Source: Pelodera strongyloides
Taxonomy: Eukaryota > Nematoda > Chromadorea > Rhabditida > Rhabditidae
Direction of reading: 5' to 3'
DNA length: 64,000 nucleotides
NCBI GenBank assembly: GCA_036852015.1
Contig: JAANDG010000385.1
Coordinates: 1-64,000 of the forward strand
Under the pieces are notes generated by a model. That model searched no databases. It worked only from the letters and a program-made list of their open reading frames with translations, and was not told the origin of the DNA. Positions 24,388 to 38,783 of this stretch are shown here, piece by piece. Made by a program: the position numbers and the translations under genes. Numbering within the stretch: the stretch's first letter is position 1; each line of letters starts with the position of its first letter.

Positions 24388-24461
24388 CTCTCTCTCTCAC
24401 TCTCTCTCGCTTCTCTCTCTCTCTCTCACTCTCTCTCTCTCTCGTTCTCTCTCTCTCTCCC
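24388..24461. repeat. CT simple repeat
   Basis: (CT)n with ACTCT, GCTTCT and GTTCT interruptions. Confidence 0.85.
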
Positions 24462-24600
24462 ACTTTTTGCATTTATATGACGACGTTTGATGACTGGAAC
24501 GGTTTGAAGGGTGTATGAGGGTTGTGAGCATAAGGAACGTAAAGCTGGAATAAAGTTTTAGAGGTGTATCAGTGGCGCGTTCTTGAGATGTATAGTATAG

Positions 24601-24846
24601 TTGAAATCTCACGCCGGTACTTGTTGGTCTAACTCTAGCATAAAGCAGCTGGCATATCGCATATGCACTCATAAGTTCAAGCATTATGTTCCCCAGAAGC
24701 TATTTAAATTTAGATCGTGCAACTATTCTTCTCGTAGAGGTAGTTCTAGGATTGTTATTAATAGGGCATCAAGAAATGTTCGGAAATATTCATTTGTCCA
24801 TAGAACTTCCCTTATGATTGAACAAAACGTTACAAACTCCTTTTGA
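24601..24846 (+). pseudogene. Possible C-terminus of a dead non-LTR retrotransposon ORF2
   Basis: An 81-codon + frame reads AYRICTHKF, VPQKLFKFR, SSRRGSS, then NRASRNVRKYSFVHRTSLMI and NVTNSF. The pattern of basic residues followed by SF..R......N.. resembles the end of CR1/Jockey-type ORF2 (R.SF..R....WN.LP). The WN.LP core is not kept and no reverse-transcriptase palm lies upstream. It is a remnant at best. Confidence 0.33.
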
Positions 24847-25317
24847 TTTACTTCGAATTTGCGTGTTGTGGCATATTTTACTACCTCTTTATTATGTTTT
24901 ATTGATTTAGTATGTGTATTTTCACAAACTGCACGTTACATTGCTTTCTTTGATTGTCTTTGTGAGTAATAAATTATAAGCTACTTTACCACTATTTGAT
25001 TGAACAAACTTCTAACACGATCATAGCTAGATGTCAAACCAGCAAATAGCCATATATTTGTAGATCCCTGCCTAAGCATAAGTTGCAATCTCAAATGAAA
25101 CTTCTTTCCCGTCCTCTTTATGCACAGAAACGATGTTCCTCCCGGGACCCCGCTCCCAATTTTATGTCTATGACTATTTTGTCGACAAGCTACCGTAGTC
25201 TTTGGGCAATCTTCTTGGGCCCCCGGACTGCAATTATCATAAGCGAGTCCCTTTGAGGCAAAGAAAGCCGGGGAGTTTACTTAACATCTCTCAAAATTGA
25301 ATGGGGCCCGCGTTTGG

Positions 25318-25393
25318 CTCGCTCAGTCTCTCACTCTCTCCCTCTCCCTCCCTCTCTGTCTTTCTTTATATCACTCTATCTCTATCTCTCGCA
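25318..25393. repeat. CT-rich simple repeat
   Basis: CTCTCCCTCTCCCTCCCTC units and related pyrimidine runs. Confidence 0.8.
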
Positions 25394-26083
25394 CGAGTTG
25401 TTGCATGTTCGGGCCTTATTTATGGGTAAGGGCTTTGTGGCTTCCCTATGCTTAGGGCCGTTAGGGGGCCCAGCTAAAGGCCGCTAATCATGATGATGCG
25501 CTTCAAACTACTACTGTTTGGGAGTTGGGTAGAGAATACTGGACCTACTTTTGCAAAGTTGAATAAGCAACAAGCCGATTTAATATCATTGATAGTACAC
25601 ATTCCCCTTTGAAAGCATGGTTGCTAATTGTTATAAATGGACTAAACTAAAAGGCTAATATTTCCGGCCGTCAGTACACACTACACACTATATTAGCTAA
25701 ACCTTAGCGTAAATTATGTTGAGCTCTATGCTTATCCCACTTGTCCGCTTGTCTATGTTTATTATAACGGTTTATTGGTCAATGATCAATACAACTCAAG
25801 AACGTCAATCAAAGAAAAACCTAGGCCGGTCTTATTAATATTGTCAAAATATACTAGCATTTCGAAAGAGTCCGTAAGGCCAGAAGCGAGACTCTGGTCC
25901 GTGTCTTATAACTTTTCGTGGAAAGAATAAAAGAGCGCGATCTCTCCGACTCTATTCAACACTCGCATATGCTTTTGAGTTTTGAGTTTCTGTGGAAGTC
26001 GGCGGCTCTTTTTGATTATCCTGGACAGTCATCATCTCTTTCAAACACATTTTTTTCCTTTCAATTTTTACCTCCACGTTTTG

Positions 26084-26084
<1 letters not shown>

Positions 26085-26136
<52 letters not shown>

Positions 26137-26140
26137 GAGA
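26085..26140. repeat. GA simple repeat
   Basis: Nearly perfect (GA)n of about 55 bp. Confidence 0.9.
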
Positions 26141-26235
26141 TAACTCGAGTCTCGATTTTTTTTCATCTGTGTATATTTGTGTATGTGTACTCATAAGAGG
26201 TGAAGCCGCCAGCAAACAAAAATGAAGAGAACTCA

Positions 26236-26322
26236 CGCGCGGAGAGAAAGAGGGAGGGAGAGAGGGAGGGAGAGAGAGAGAGAGAGAGAGCAAGAGAGAG
26301 ATGGAAAGAGACAGAGATAGAG
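26236..26322. repeat. GA-rich simple repeat
   Basis: A second GA tract 95 bp after the previous one, with GGGAGG and CAAG interruptions. Confidence 0.85.
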
Positions 26323-27967
26323 AGATCAACTCAACTCACAGTCTTATTGATGATGACGGTCCCCTTTCTTCTTTCGAGAACCTTTTTATTCGAATTTTGA
26401 CTTTCATCTAGATTGAAATTTATTGCGGTATACATTATATGCTGTTCATGTACTCACCAAGATGCATGAGCTTACAGTACTTACAGTCTGCAGAGGGAGG
26501 TAGAAGAGAGGCTAAACTCTATTGTATCCTGTATTATATTCTTAATTCTTTGTTCGATTATCGGTGGTCAATGGTTTGCTCTGCAGCTACGTATCTTTAC
26601 GCTTTCAGGCTTATCTCCGTCTTGGCCTCAGGGCAACATATTTCTTGATATAACATTTTGAATGATGTGCTTGGCTGTGTCCGAATTCCTGCAATTTTCA
26701 TGTTTTCTTTGCATCCCAGAGTTTCTCCCTAGTAAAGCACAGTACTAGCATAGTCCTTTTCTACTAGCAAGCACAGTACTAGCACAGACTTAAACCTGGA
26801 GAATCCCTGATTTAAAAAAATCTATAAACTTTATCAATACTTCCGCCGACCGCCATAGGAGCAGTGACCACTGTCAACCCAGATCAACATTAACATTAAA
26901 TTTCCCCCATTCGATTTCCAAAAGCAAAGAAAAGAAATGGTGACTCTGTCAGATTTCGTGAATGATTTGATAACTTTTATCATTTTTCCCACATTCACGT
27001 CGCTTGCCTCTCATTGATTAGTGATATTATCACTTATCATTGTCTCGTCCTCTCAAATTTCCACACTCTTTCCAAGGCCCCGAACTTTGCTCCGCTTCTC
27101 TGAAGTCGCCGCGCGGTTGTCGCGCACCTAATCACTCTGATATAATTGATAATGTCTGTTGTCTAGTCATAACATGCAGTCTCTGAGTAGCCGAAGGCTC
27201 GTTCAAACAAAACTTGATAAATTCGGCGTGTTTCGCTGCATGACATGCCATGCAATTAGCGGTCGAGAGTGTATCAATTTGGCGTTGTCAGTTGAGAAAT
27301 GACAATGATTGAACCGAATTTGATGATAAGTGACAAGTGACAAAGATCGATGAGTACTCGTACTCAAACTTACCTATACCTACCGTAGCCCACATTCCTC
27401 AAAGCATTATATGCAAATTATGTTTCATCATGTGCCGGAAATACATAGGCGTGCACTGGAAGAATGTTTAAAAACACATACAAAACCGCTTTAAACTCAT
27501 TCCCACGCTCTCGGGGAATTTTCCTCCCCATACCTCTAATTCTCTCCTCTTAGCACACTCTCTCATCGTCTGTGAAAATATTCAAAATCGGAAAACTCAT
27601 CTAATTCAACTACCAATTAAAAAGCCTAGATTCTCCCTCCAGAAACGGTTGATTAAAGTGGGCGTGGCCTATTATGAGTGACTGACCACGCCCCATTTTA
27701 AATGTAACCCTCCTTGCCGCGCCTCTATGAGCTGCGCAAGCGAACCTCTGTTGCTCCTCTAGCCTGTCTCGGCTCTCTCTACTTTCCTATGCTCTATTTC
27801 GCTCTCTCTTGCGGGCCCAAGCCCCGCCCACAATTATCAGAGTGATCCTCAAAACTTTGTGCCTCGTCTCCTCACTCATCATCAAATTTCAACAAATATT
27901 GATTTTTTAAATTTTATTATTGATTGATTGCTGATTGGTTATTGATTGATTAGCATGCGAGAGTGTG

Positions 27968-28032
27968 TTAAAGCGGTGTGGCAGCGCTTCAATTCAGTGT
28001 ACGTTTCACGAACCACGTGCTGCGCCGCTGGG
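27968..28032. mobile_element. Short family D hairpin element
   Basis: TTAAAGCGGTGTGGCAGCGC at the left and CCACGTGCTGCGCCGCTGG at the right are imperfect inverted ends, about 65 bp in all. It includes CACGTG. Confidence 0.5.
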
Positions 28033-28399
28033 TAGTCTTGTGTACCAACTTATTTTTCACATTACATTAGAGTGTTAACTGTGTTTTACTACGTCTAAAA
28101 TATGTTAATTTCCATATTTTGCTGGGTACTGTTGCTGTTGCTTTTATTGATTGATTTTATTTTGTATCGATTACTTTTATTAGGAGATTATCCGAGTCCT
28201 TTGGTACTAGATTAGTAGTAGGTAGTGAACATCGCGAATAGATCTATTTAACGCGTTTTGTCCGTCGGTTGAGCGAGGCCCAAAAATGCAAAATTGGTCT
28301 TTGTCTTGTTGAAATGCCGAACGGCGCGATTTCGGCGCCGCCACACACAGAGGCACGTACAAAAATGATTACTGGCGTGTTCGCGCCTTTGGTATATGA

Positions 28400-28457
<58 letters not shown>

Positions 28458-28464
28458 CCTCTCC
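28400..28464. repeat. CT simple repeat
   Basis: (CT)n with CTGT interruptions. Confidence 0.9.
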
Positions 28465-31400
28465 ATTCATATATGCATACTGTATCTGGTTTATATGTAT
28501 TACTGTCATTTGCGAGGACTACCCTAGACTTACCTATTGATGATGTTGGGCACATATCTCACGAAATGAGTCACAGAATTGCAAATGAATTGCTACCGGT
28601 TTCTGTATAATGGTGAGATACCACGAAGGTATATGGGTATTCGTTAACGTAGAACTATGGTAGACTATATATCTATGTTAGATTTGTTAGCTTTCTAAGA
28701 TATAAGCAGTGAATTTATGAAGTCCTTTTATATCTTTGCCTCACTGCTTTTTAGGATGATGAATTTGTTATCAAGAAAATACATAAACAAACTGATTGTT
28801 ACATAACTATTGTTTTTGTTCCGAAATGCTTAGAAGTATGATGTTAACCGATAGCAGCGCTAACAGAATCACACTTCACACTCAAAGATCGAATCCATAG
28901 ATTATCTAATATCAAGCACATCGTATACTAATTTAATCTAGAAGCCGCGCAGCACCAATCTTGAACATCCACGGACATGGTCCCCAGATTTGCATAGAAC
29001 CAAAAAATCCGTCCAAAATGTTCGTTTGAGGTCGCGAACATTGGTTTTGACAGATAGCCTTTTGTGTACCAATTCTGAGACATGGGCAGATGTACATGAA
29101 CGCCAATTGCAGGCGGAAACACCGGCCGAGAATTAAAAATTAAAACGGCCGCGCATCAAATGCGTTAGAATAAAATTGGACATTATACAATTTGAGTGAT
29201 TTAATTTCAGTCCAGCGTTTGGGTTTTCAGTGCTTTTAAATTAAATGCTAAGTTACCAGACCTTACATGTTGTACGACGTGCTAGAACAGAGAACAGTAA
29301 CAAAGATCATTATGATTATGTGCTAGCTATCAGTTTTATATATGTATCGGATAATAAATTGTACTACGTCGCAACAAATACAGAATATCATATGTAATTA
29401 TCATTGTCATTCAATAATTTAACTTCTTTGCCCTACACTATATAAAAATTATATAAAATTCGGTTGACCCCACCCACCCTATCCCTGCGTCCTGTATTAA
29501 TTTATAAAAACTCAAAATCACCCCCTACTCATTTTGCATGACTGTCGCGGTTCAACCGGGGGCTCATTTTATGTGCGCGTTAAAAACTGCCGATCCTTAT
29601 CGTGGTGTCGATATCTATGTGTGTGTATATGATGCTGTATATACCGGGGCGGAGATAAAAAAACTACCTTTTCCGTCTTCATTTTTTTCCTCGCAGAGCG
29701 CTCCGACCTGAAATGACCCTGAAAAATATTGCATTTTGCCCTTTTTCCTCATTTTTGTCTTTTGGGTTTTTAATGTGTATGTGTGTGTTCTAACCAACCT
29801 TCGAATTGATTATTTTGTTTCAATTTTTCCTTTTCGCAAATGTTTAAAGGGAATGACAGTCGAGTTCGTAATTGGCATTAGGACGAGCAGGGGTTTGGAA
29901 CGTTTTGAGAAATTTAGGAAATATTCAGACCTCAAATGAAATCATATGATAATAATTTGGCTAGAACTCCAACGTGGAACAGTGTTTGAGAGTAAACTAT
30001 TACAAAATTGAGATGATGACAAATTAGACTTTTTATATAAACGAATTAAATTATGATGTATGAGACGCAGACTACCAGTTCTCTTAGAAACTACTACAGT
30101 ATTACCATGAGGTACCATACATAAACTGTCATTTTCGTGGTTTTGAGTATTGAAGTCACCATTGAATAAAGTAGCGCCCTGTAACCCCATAAACCAATTA
30201 TTTATTTAGTGACTTCGTTGTTTACCCGTCCATAGAATTGTCAGTTGTTTTTGGGTACCTTTTCTTATTTTACCTCCTACTTACTCTAAAAATATATCGT
30301 ATTCATTTTGATTATATGATGTTACAACGCGTCGCCGAAAATGAAAATGCTCCTTTCTCTATAACCTAATACGCTTATCATTCGCGAGTTTCATACCGTA
30401 CCCCGACGTGTTCGCACAGTAGTTGCGCTACCGTAATAATCCATAATTTGATAACCGCATCAAATTTTCGTTACATTTCGTAGATTTTCATTTCTATTCT
30501 GATTTTCTTCTTTCATCCTTGATCCACAATCTTAAAATGTTGTGATTTTTATAGTTTTAAGCAAGTTTATAATTTTTGGCAACTAATTTTGTCGTTTTTC
30601 GAGCGTAACGTAAATCACTCAAACAGTCAAACTTTTATCTAATAAGATAACCTCTAGCTCAAGCCTCAAACCCGCTGTGTATTTTTATATTCATATGTAA
30701 ATTTCCGTTCGGAATTCCACCGCAATCAGGTCATGAGATATACTGTACATGGCTGACATTTATTGCCTGTAACCGGCGCAAAAAAGAGCGGGGATGCGCG
30801 TGTTGCCATATATGCTAATTTGGTGAGGTTTGCGTAGGAAAAGTGCTCGTATCGATTGAAAGTTGAATTACCATCAAGCACGAAATAATCGTGGTTTAGG
30901 AACACGTACTACAGTCACATGTCATGTCTCATTGATAATGTTTTATTGACCACATCTCATTTTTATTGATTAGTTGTGAGAGTATTCTTGGTATTGATTA
31001 GTACGAGGAGAAAATTCTATCCCTCCCGTTCCTTTACTCATAACTCATCATCTTGTTTACTAAAAACTTCTGAGCGATTTTGAGGTTATTTTCATAACAC
31101 GTCGCCCCATTGCACTCGTGTGTTGTTTACTATAGTGAGGCAAATGAAATCGATAATTTCCATATTTTGTTGCATTAACATTTACTGTCTTGGGCCCTAG
31201 TGGAGCTATTGTAGGCTGAATCCGCTTTTCACTGTGATTACCGCCTTAAATAATATTCCAAACTGGGAATATCCAGTTCATTAGCTATGCTATGAGAATG
31301 GTTGGTAATGCATACCGCTGGTAATTTACCAATAGATGTGACTGAGCATAGTTTCATAATTCATACCCCCAATCATAATACTTGCCAACCCTCATAGACA

Positions 31401-32484
31401 GCTTATTTGTCGGTGTCAGGCCTGAGAGGTCTGCAGTCTCTGTGTGGTGTACTTATGCGTGCTAGGCGGTGCCCCTTTCAACCTGTGAAGAAATTGATGA
31501 AGATAGAGAGAGAGGGAGAGAGAGGGAGAGAGAGATAGAGGGAGAGGGAGAGATGTGGGCCCCTGGGGACCTCTGCGCGGCGTAGATGATTTTTGTGCGC
31601 TTATTTGTTTTAGTATTTCGCCGCGCGGACATAGGCGATCAGTTAGAGCTTTTGTTTAACTTTTCACGTCTTTTTGAATTTTGATAGAGATTGATATTGG
31701 AAGGATCGAGCATAAAACATAATATTGATCTGATAAGGTCATTATCGATTGATTTGTTTATTGATTTTGTTTTGTTAACATGAACAGGGTGCGCGCGCGA
31801 AAGTCGTTTACTGATTTAGGCTTGTGCGGAAATAATGCAATCCGCATCCTTTTCCTTTACTTTTACTATACTATACTTCCCGAAACGGTGCACACCGAGT
31901 CCCGGACCACAATAGCACAGGGCTTGTAATTTGATATTTTCGAATGAAGCACCGTGCTCTGACCATTCTACATTTGCCGACTTCTTTTCCGCACACGACT
32001 TGTCCTATTCTTTTACAGTCCTTTTTTCCCCCTCAAAAAGAATATGTATTGAAGACCCATACAGCACCGTGCTATCGTCGTAAGCACCGTGCTATTGTCG
32101 TGCTATTCTTGGCTTTTCCTGATACATCATTGATTTTATGTAGTTGTTCTTTACCGAATATCGGTAAATTTTTATGCACCCGCCGATGATCTAGATAAAA
32201 AAGAACCTTTATTCATATTGAATAAAAACATGGATTTTTAGTTCTCTTTGTCAGTGAGAAACAGATTTTTTCCTGATACAATCTTTATTGCCGTACTCAT
32301 ACAACCGTGTCATGAATCTTTCGATTTTATGAGTTTTTCCCCCTCTCCACGCTCTTTATGATATTTGAAAACGCAGTTGCAACACGCCACGCTGTAAAGT
32401 GTACGGTATCTGGGTATCTCTAACGGCATGGCAATTTACGCATGGGCTGTAACATCGAATTGTTCACTTTTTCGACATATATGG
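28465..32484. other. Gene-free region upstream of the SALL gene
   Basis: No coding exon chain was found. It holds a GA tract at about 31503-31552 and tandem CACCGTGCTAT words near 31950 and 32068-32110. It is the natural place for the SALL promoter, but no core promoter element could be assigned. Confidence 0.45.
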
Positions 32485-32550
32485 CATCGGCCTGGGGTCG
32501 AACTCCCGTTTTTCTGGTGAAAATCAAGAAACTTGTCATTGAACTACTTC
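32485..32550 (-). repeat. tRNA-like relic next to SALL exon 1
   Basis: On the - strand GGGAGTTCGACCCCAGG is a good B box, preceded by an A-box-like TAGTTCAATGACAAG. It ends a few bases before the TTTCAG acceptor at 32557. Confidence 0.42.
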
Positions 32551-32551
32551 G

Positions 32552-32557
32552 TTTCAG
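32552..32557 (+). other. Acceptor before the first SALL coding exon
   Basis: TTTCAG ends at 32557, 12 bases before the start codon at 32570. In nematodes this spacing fits either a spliced-leader trans-splice site or the acceptor of a 5' UTR intron. Confidence 0.55.
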
Positions 32558-35500
32558 TTCGAATGCGGCATGGCGACCGTAGGAATGCACTCTAGACGGA
32601 AGCAGTCCAAACCACAACGCCTGCCCGAAGGACCTAACGGTTGGCGATTTTTATATTTTGGTTATTTTATGCGTCGTTGGCCTTCTGACTCTCTCTCCAT
32701 CTTTCCCTCTCTGCCTCTCTCCCTCTCTCTCTATGTCCAACATCAAAAAATTACGCCTACTTAATTTCTGACTAATATTCGTGGAAATTGTATAAATTTC
32801 CCAAAATTTGTTTTTGTTTCTCCGCGTCGTCGCGCCGAAACGCGGACGTCCGTTTCTAATCGAAAGTTACTGAGTCATTTTATATTCCGATATCACATTT
32901 ATTCCGACTCCGCCCCCTTTATTTTTCACATTGTAGGATTTGAAGCTTTTTGTGTTATTTTTTTGCTTGTTTTGCCTGAAAAAACTATTCCAAGTGATGT
33001 TTCGAGGGTTTCGTGTTGTGGCGCGCTGTGGCATGTAGACTTACTTAGTAGGTGAATATTTTTGCAAACGAACCCCCGCCACCCCCAAGAAGACTCGATC
33101 CCCGGCCTATCTCCTTGTAATCAATCCATCATCGCACTGCGCCATCTGTCCTCCGGGAACTTCTCTCTTTTCACTTTTTCCTTGGTGACATGTTGCTAGA
33201 GTTGAGATAATCAATATTTATATGTAATATCTCATAGAAATCTATATTTGATATTTTTATCTAATCCGCATTATTATGTATGTTGTTGGCGTTTGAATTT
33301 GACCATATGTATCAGCGCTTTCGAAAACTAGACTAATGCTTATACATACCATCATCTACATTTATCTTCCCAAAATTCAAATATTTCGAGCATAATTTAT
33401 TCTAATAATCTTTGCGTAAGAAGTATTCAAGCTGTGCCTGAAGTATGAAGTCCAACTGCAACGTTGAATTTTTTGTTTGCCATTCATTCTCCGAGTAACC
33501 GTAATACCTCTGCACAGTAGTATACAGTAGACTTGATTCAAAATCCAGATCCATATATAGCCATGTACTCGGCAAGGGTTGTAAAAACCAATTCTATTTT
33601 GCGATCCTCATTCTCATATATGTAAAATGACCTTGAATGTTTCCATTCTCCACAATTTTTTATTACCTTTTTCATTTCGTTTCGCAGAAATTTTGACATT
33701 TGATTTGGGGTGTGTCTATGAACATTTTGAACAGTTGATGTAATCATTGTGTTTTAAAGTAGTATATATGTGCCTGAACAGTCTAAGTTTTCCTGATTTC
33801 TCTCTCTGGGATCGCATAGTGTTTTCCATGTCTCGCTCTTATTATCGTATCCAGATATGGGCGGTCGCGCGGCGGTGTTCCCGAGAAAGGAGCTACCGTA
33901 TGCGCATATTGGCGATTATGAGTGGCTGACAGACGGGCGGCTCGGTTTCGCCCGCAACAACCAATCATATTCATCCGCCCCTTTTTGAAAGAAGAGAGAG
34001 CACCCACAGTGTGTATTAGGTGGAGAGGGCACAGACAAGGGGCACAGGGCGAGAGACCACAATATTTGAGGAGATGTAGACAGTCGAATGAGTATAAGTA
34101 TTATTTACGTAAATGAAAAGATGATTAACTTTATTCGATTGTCTTTAGACTTTTATTTTAATCGTATTTGTCAATTAGCAAAGTCCTTGCGCTGAAAATC
34201 ATTTTTGAAAACTCTTTTAGTGAATATTTTCTCTAAACTCAAAAATTTTCATGGCGAAATCACTAATGAAATCAAACTCATTTTCACTATAGCGAGCGAA
34301 AGGAGAGTAGTGCGGCCATTGATTAAAGGAAATTCAACCGACGACGAGTGCCAGGGGGATCGATCCAGCGACCGGATGACCGGAAGTCTGGATTGCTAGC
34401 CACTTGGCCATCAGCCGCATTTGTGAATTGGCGGGGAAGTACGAAGTCGTTGCTATATCGAATGATAATTGCCGATAATTACAGTGGGTGTAATTGGTTA
34501 ATTGTTGGGTAGTTCCACGCATCTTGAATTTTAGATGAGATATTTCCCTTTGGGGTGTGCTATTATAAATATACGTTATAAGCTACGGGCCCCCAAACCG
34601 TTTGAGACTTGAGCCACTATTTGTTGACAACTGTACCCATGGCAAAGCAATGCTACGGTAGCTAGTGACGTCATAATAAATTTAAAAAAAACACTAATAA
34701 CAACATCGACATATATGAGTATGCCGAGTAAAAACAACTTTATAATTTGTCAAAATAAAGACAGAGTTTTTAATGCGAAAACCTGTTTTTCATTGCCTTT
34801 TTTCTGCATTGGCGGCTATTAAATTGCATAATGTCTTTCTGCATGTTTCTCCTCAAAAAAAGAAGAGAAATTATGATATTTTCCATCATTTCAAGGCCGT
34901 TTTTAGGGAAAGTTTAAGGGATTTTGTTGCGAGTGGTAAAGATGTAAACGATGGGGTGATTATAAAATGTTTCCTTGTATTTTGGAGAAATCTTTTAAAA
35001 TTATAACAGAAGGAGTTTAAAGACGGGGGCATAAATGACCTACTCTTTCTGTTTATATCATTTTTTTTGCGAAAAATTCTGTTAGCAAGATTTCTTATTA
35101 TTGCCTTTGGTATTCTTTGATGACCATTTTCTCCACTACTTCGTTGCGTAAAAACAGATGGGAAGCTTTTTCTTTACTGAAAACCTACTAACTTTGCTAT
35201 ATCTATTCTCTCCCTATCTCTCTCGCTCTCTCTCTCTCTCTCACTCTCTCTCACTCTCTCTCTCTCTTTCTCTCTAATTTTGATGTCTTTTCCCTCTAAT
35301 TATCGCTAATTTCCCCGGTGTCTATCCCCTCATGCTATTTAGTCTAGCAGCTGCTTGGTACACATCATGTTACTTTTTCGACAATTTTTACTTCAACTAA
35401 AAAGTCAATATAACAATATGGAAAAACGCTAAATTGACATCAATTTTTGGATTTAACGACGGGGGTTTCTTCTGTAAAAAAATGGAAAAAGAAGAGGGGA

Positions 35501-38500
35501 CATGCCAGTTGAAATTGGCCTAAGAGTACGCGAAGAAACACTGAACGATTATTTGTCGCGCGGCGCGTATGAAAACGAGGTCGCGCTGAGTGTAGATTAG
35601 CTTCACTACGCGTGTGTTGCATTTTGAAGAAACCGACAAAAAAAGGATGAAACCGTGCCTCTTTTGCCCTTTTGTGAATATGTACACAGAAAGCAAACGG
35701 GTTTTGGGAATTCGAGGTATGCTATGAGGGATCGTTGAGTTTCCCAGGTTATGTTTTTTGGCTCAGTCAAAACTCCTAGTTTGGCTTTATGACAGGTATT
35801 ATTGATTAGTTGAACTGTGTTTTAAAGCGATATGACACGTGGTTTTGAAACTGCTGTTTCTTGGCCGGTTTCCGATCCTCGACTTACTACGGAGTCTCTT
35901 TTGAAATGTCACACAATAACATAAATCAAACGATAGTGATCCTCAAAGTCAGGGGGTACACTCATAAATAGTGACCCGGCTACCGTATGCATAGCGTTGC
36001 GTGTTGGGAAGATCTGCAGTGCACTCATATTTACTTGGGCAGAAAGGTTCAGAGACAAGGATATGGCACTGAGGGACAGTGCATCAGAAAATCTTTAAAA
36101 AAAAAAGTTTTAAACCGTGTGATTTAGTCTTTTTTTACGACCACAACGTTTTTCTACGTTTCAGGCGTTTGGTATAAGTAGGCCAAATTTTCGCATATCT
36201 AGTAATGCTTCACGTTTCACATGAATATGCTCACTTTTTGCGAATACTGCGAAATATCGCATACGTAGCATTGGAAAGTCGCCTCAGATATATCTCAACT
36301 TAGATGATGGAGGGTACCCTAAAAATGCTGCTTTGGTTTTGTTTGAGAGGAGTAACACTTCTTCAAAAAAGGTCGCACCCTTACAATTAGAATATTGAGA
36401 CTCATATTTCGGTATGTGGACATTGGAGCTTTCAGCACATTAGACTCCAGCATACTCTATGCAAATTATATGTCGTTGAGCTAACGAGATCCGTAATTCT
36501 ATTCATGTCCCACTATAAGTCGATGATGAGTATGTTGTGCCTTTCGGCTAGATTCTGCAACAATAGGCACATTACTAGAAGTGGAGGCAGTTATTTGATC
36601 TGGGCCTTATGGACAGAGGAACTTGTCTTCGGAGAGTCAGAGAGAGAGATAGGGAGAGAGAGAGGGATAGAGAGAGTGGTCCTCCCTAAGAGAGTCTTAA
36701 CATCCTGACATCCTCGCTAACGAGCTTATGTGACCGGACAGCCAGAGAGATGACACAACATTGGCCAATCGGCATATACACGAATGAATATTGCGCTCCT
36801 CTTATTGAATTCGAGGAGCTGTCGTATTGGAAATGTGACATTTTGGGAGATTCGTAACTGGGGAATATGGGGATTCACCTCGTGGAGGAAGGGATTCACA
36901 TCGGGCAGGAAGGGATTCACCTCGGGGAAGAAATAGTAACTAGGGAATAAGCGGGGTCACCTCGGGGATATTCACTACGGGGAAGTTCCACACAGGAAAT
37001 CAGACAAGACACATTCTACCCAGAGGTCCGTAGTTTTAGCGAAAGAGGCTTCAAGCTCTATTGTACAAGGTAACGGCCGCCTTGTATACAGTTGCCAGTG
37101 CTGCAAATATTCTTTGTTCTTATCTAACTTCCCCTTCACTCACATTTTTAAATTAGCGTTGCACTTTTCAACATTTATTCGGCATCGCTCTATATCTTTA
37201 TCTCCTTACGTCTCTCTCTTTCTCTCTCTTGAACTCAAGTCTTCTCTCCGGCGTAATGTATCTTATCGAAAGAGATAATTACTTGTCTGAATCGGGCTTC
37301 TTCTCTATAATGTAGTACTTGGGCCACAGTAGTCTATCAATGCATAAATGTGCATAGTGCATGCATATTTCTCTCGCACACTCCTCGTTTCGCTCACTAT
37401 CTCTCATGAATATGTCTCTGCCTTCTCTCGCATGCCCCTCGTTTTGCACACTCTCTCCCTCCCTCTAGGGCCAATATGGGGCCCTAGTCACGAAATCGAA
37501 TTGCCTATGAGAATCTGCGTGTGTGTTGTCCATTTGGCAATCCCTCAATTTAATAATATTCCCCCGAGGGTCTCGCCGGGAAAAGCCTCCCGACCGATGA
37601 CGACTACGGTAGCCGAGATTGATTATGATGAGGTCTCACAATATATTGCCGGCGGGAACCTATAAATAAGTTGCCTCTAAAATTGCTTAATTAAATCGGT
37701 TTATTGTTTTTCTGGCCGGCTAAAATCTGCCATTTTTGCATAGAGAGGAAAATATTTTCAATGCAGACTTTTAGAGCGGTATAGGTACGTGGTTTGGAAA
37801 CACAACTGTATACTCATGTGATTTGTCAGGATCAGGAAGAAACAAGAACACATTTTGTATAGACATAGTAAATGTAAATGCAGTTGTAGCTTACTGCCGC
37901 AAAACCACATCCCATACCGCTAAAAATTTGCTCCCAACTATTCAAGGGCCTTTTACCTCTCCAGAATTGCACGCTATTTCTTGTATCTCACGCTCCCTAA
38001 CCTACCCCTAATATGCCTTTCTGACTACTGTAATAAGTGGGCGTGTCGTATGCGGGGTGGTCACGCTGACAGCCAATAATAACGCGGGTGGCTTTTAAAG
38101 GGATAACCAATAAGAAGCCGGTCAACTTTTTATGGATATGATACCGTAGGTTATATTCATATCGAATAATGGAGTTTTAACGGGAGACATTCTGTATTTT
38201 ATGGCTATAAATACATACATACTGTGGTTTGGCCTATTTAGTACGATTTCGCAGTAGTGATACTTACGCCTGTGTATTTACCCTTATTCCTAACTTGTAT
38301 CCTAATTGTCTTTTCAATTCTTCCGAAAAGCGCACACTATAAGACTGAGATGTTTAAAGCTGTATAACATCCGGTTTTGAAACGTTGTTTGGAATCTGTA
38401 CTCCCACTTATTCGACCCCAATTAGCATAAATATACAGGAGTGTAGTTGCCCAGCCTGCGTTTCAAAACCCGGTTGTAGTAACGCTTTAAAGCATACTAC

Positions 38501-38745
38501 AATTTTCAACCACATTGAAATAAATGTTTCTTCCTTGTCTTCGTTTTCACATAGCCTAGTTTCTAAGTCTATAATAGCGCCGGTTTATTTCACAAAAATT
38601 TTTGTCGGTCAAATACACACATTATTTGATGGGTTGCGCGGATCTGTTGAAAAAAATGATGGTAATCTTTGGGTATGAAAAAAGGACATGTACCTTTGGA
38701 GAGAGAGAGGGATAGATTTACACAGAGAGAGAGAGAGGGATAGAT

Positions 38746-38783
<38 letters not shown>

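Larger units (their letters stand above)
20897..27967. other. Intergenic, no intact gene seen
   Basis: It holds CT/GA tracts, the LINE relic at 24601-24846 and several CTACGGTAG-type words. Frames such as 21636-22100 are CT-rich translations and were not called. Confidence 0.5.

Noticed and set aside
30045..30075. GTATGAGACGCA resembling part of the lsy-6 microRNA
   Set aside because: The seed end differs and no hairpin with a matching star strand is present.
34350..34416. Functional tRNA gene
   Set aside because: The A and B boxes are good, but the acceptor and T stems do not pair and no discriminator/terminator context is present.
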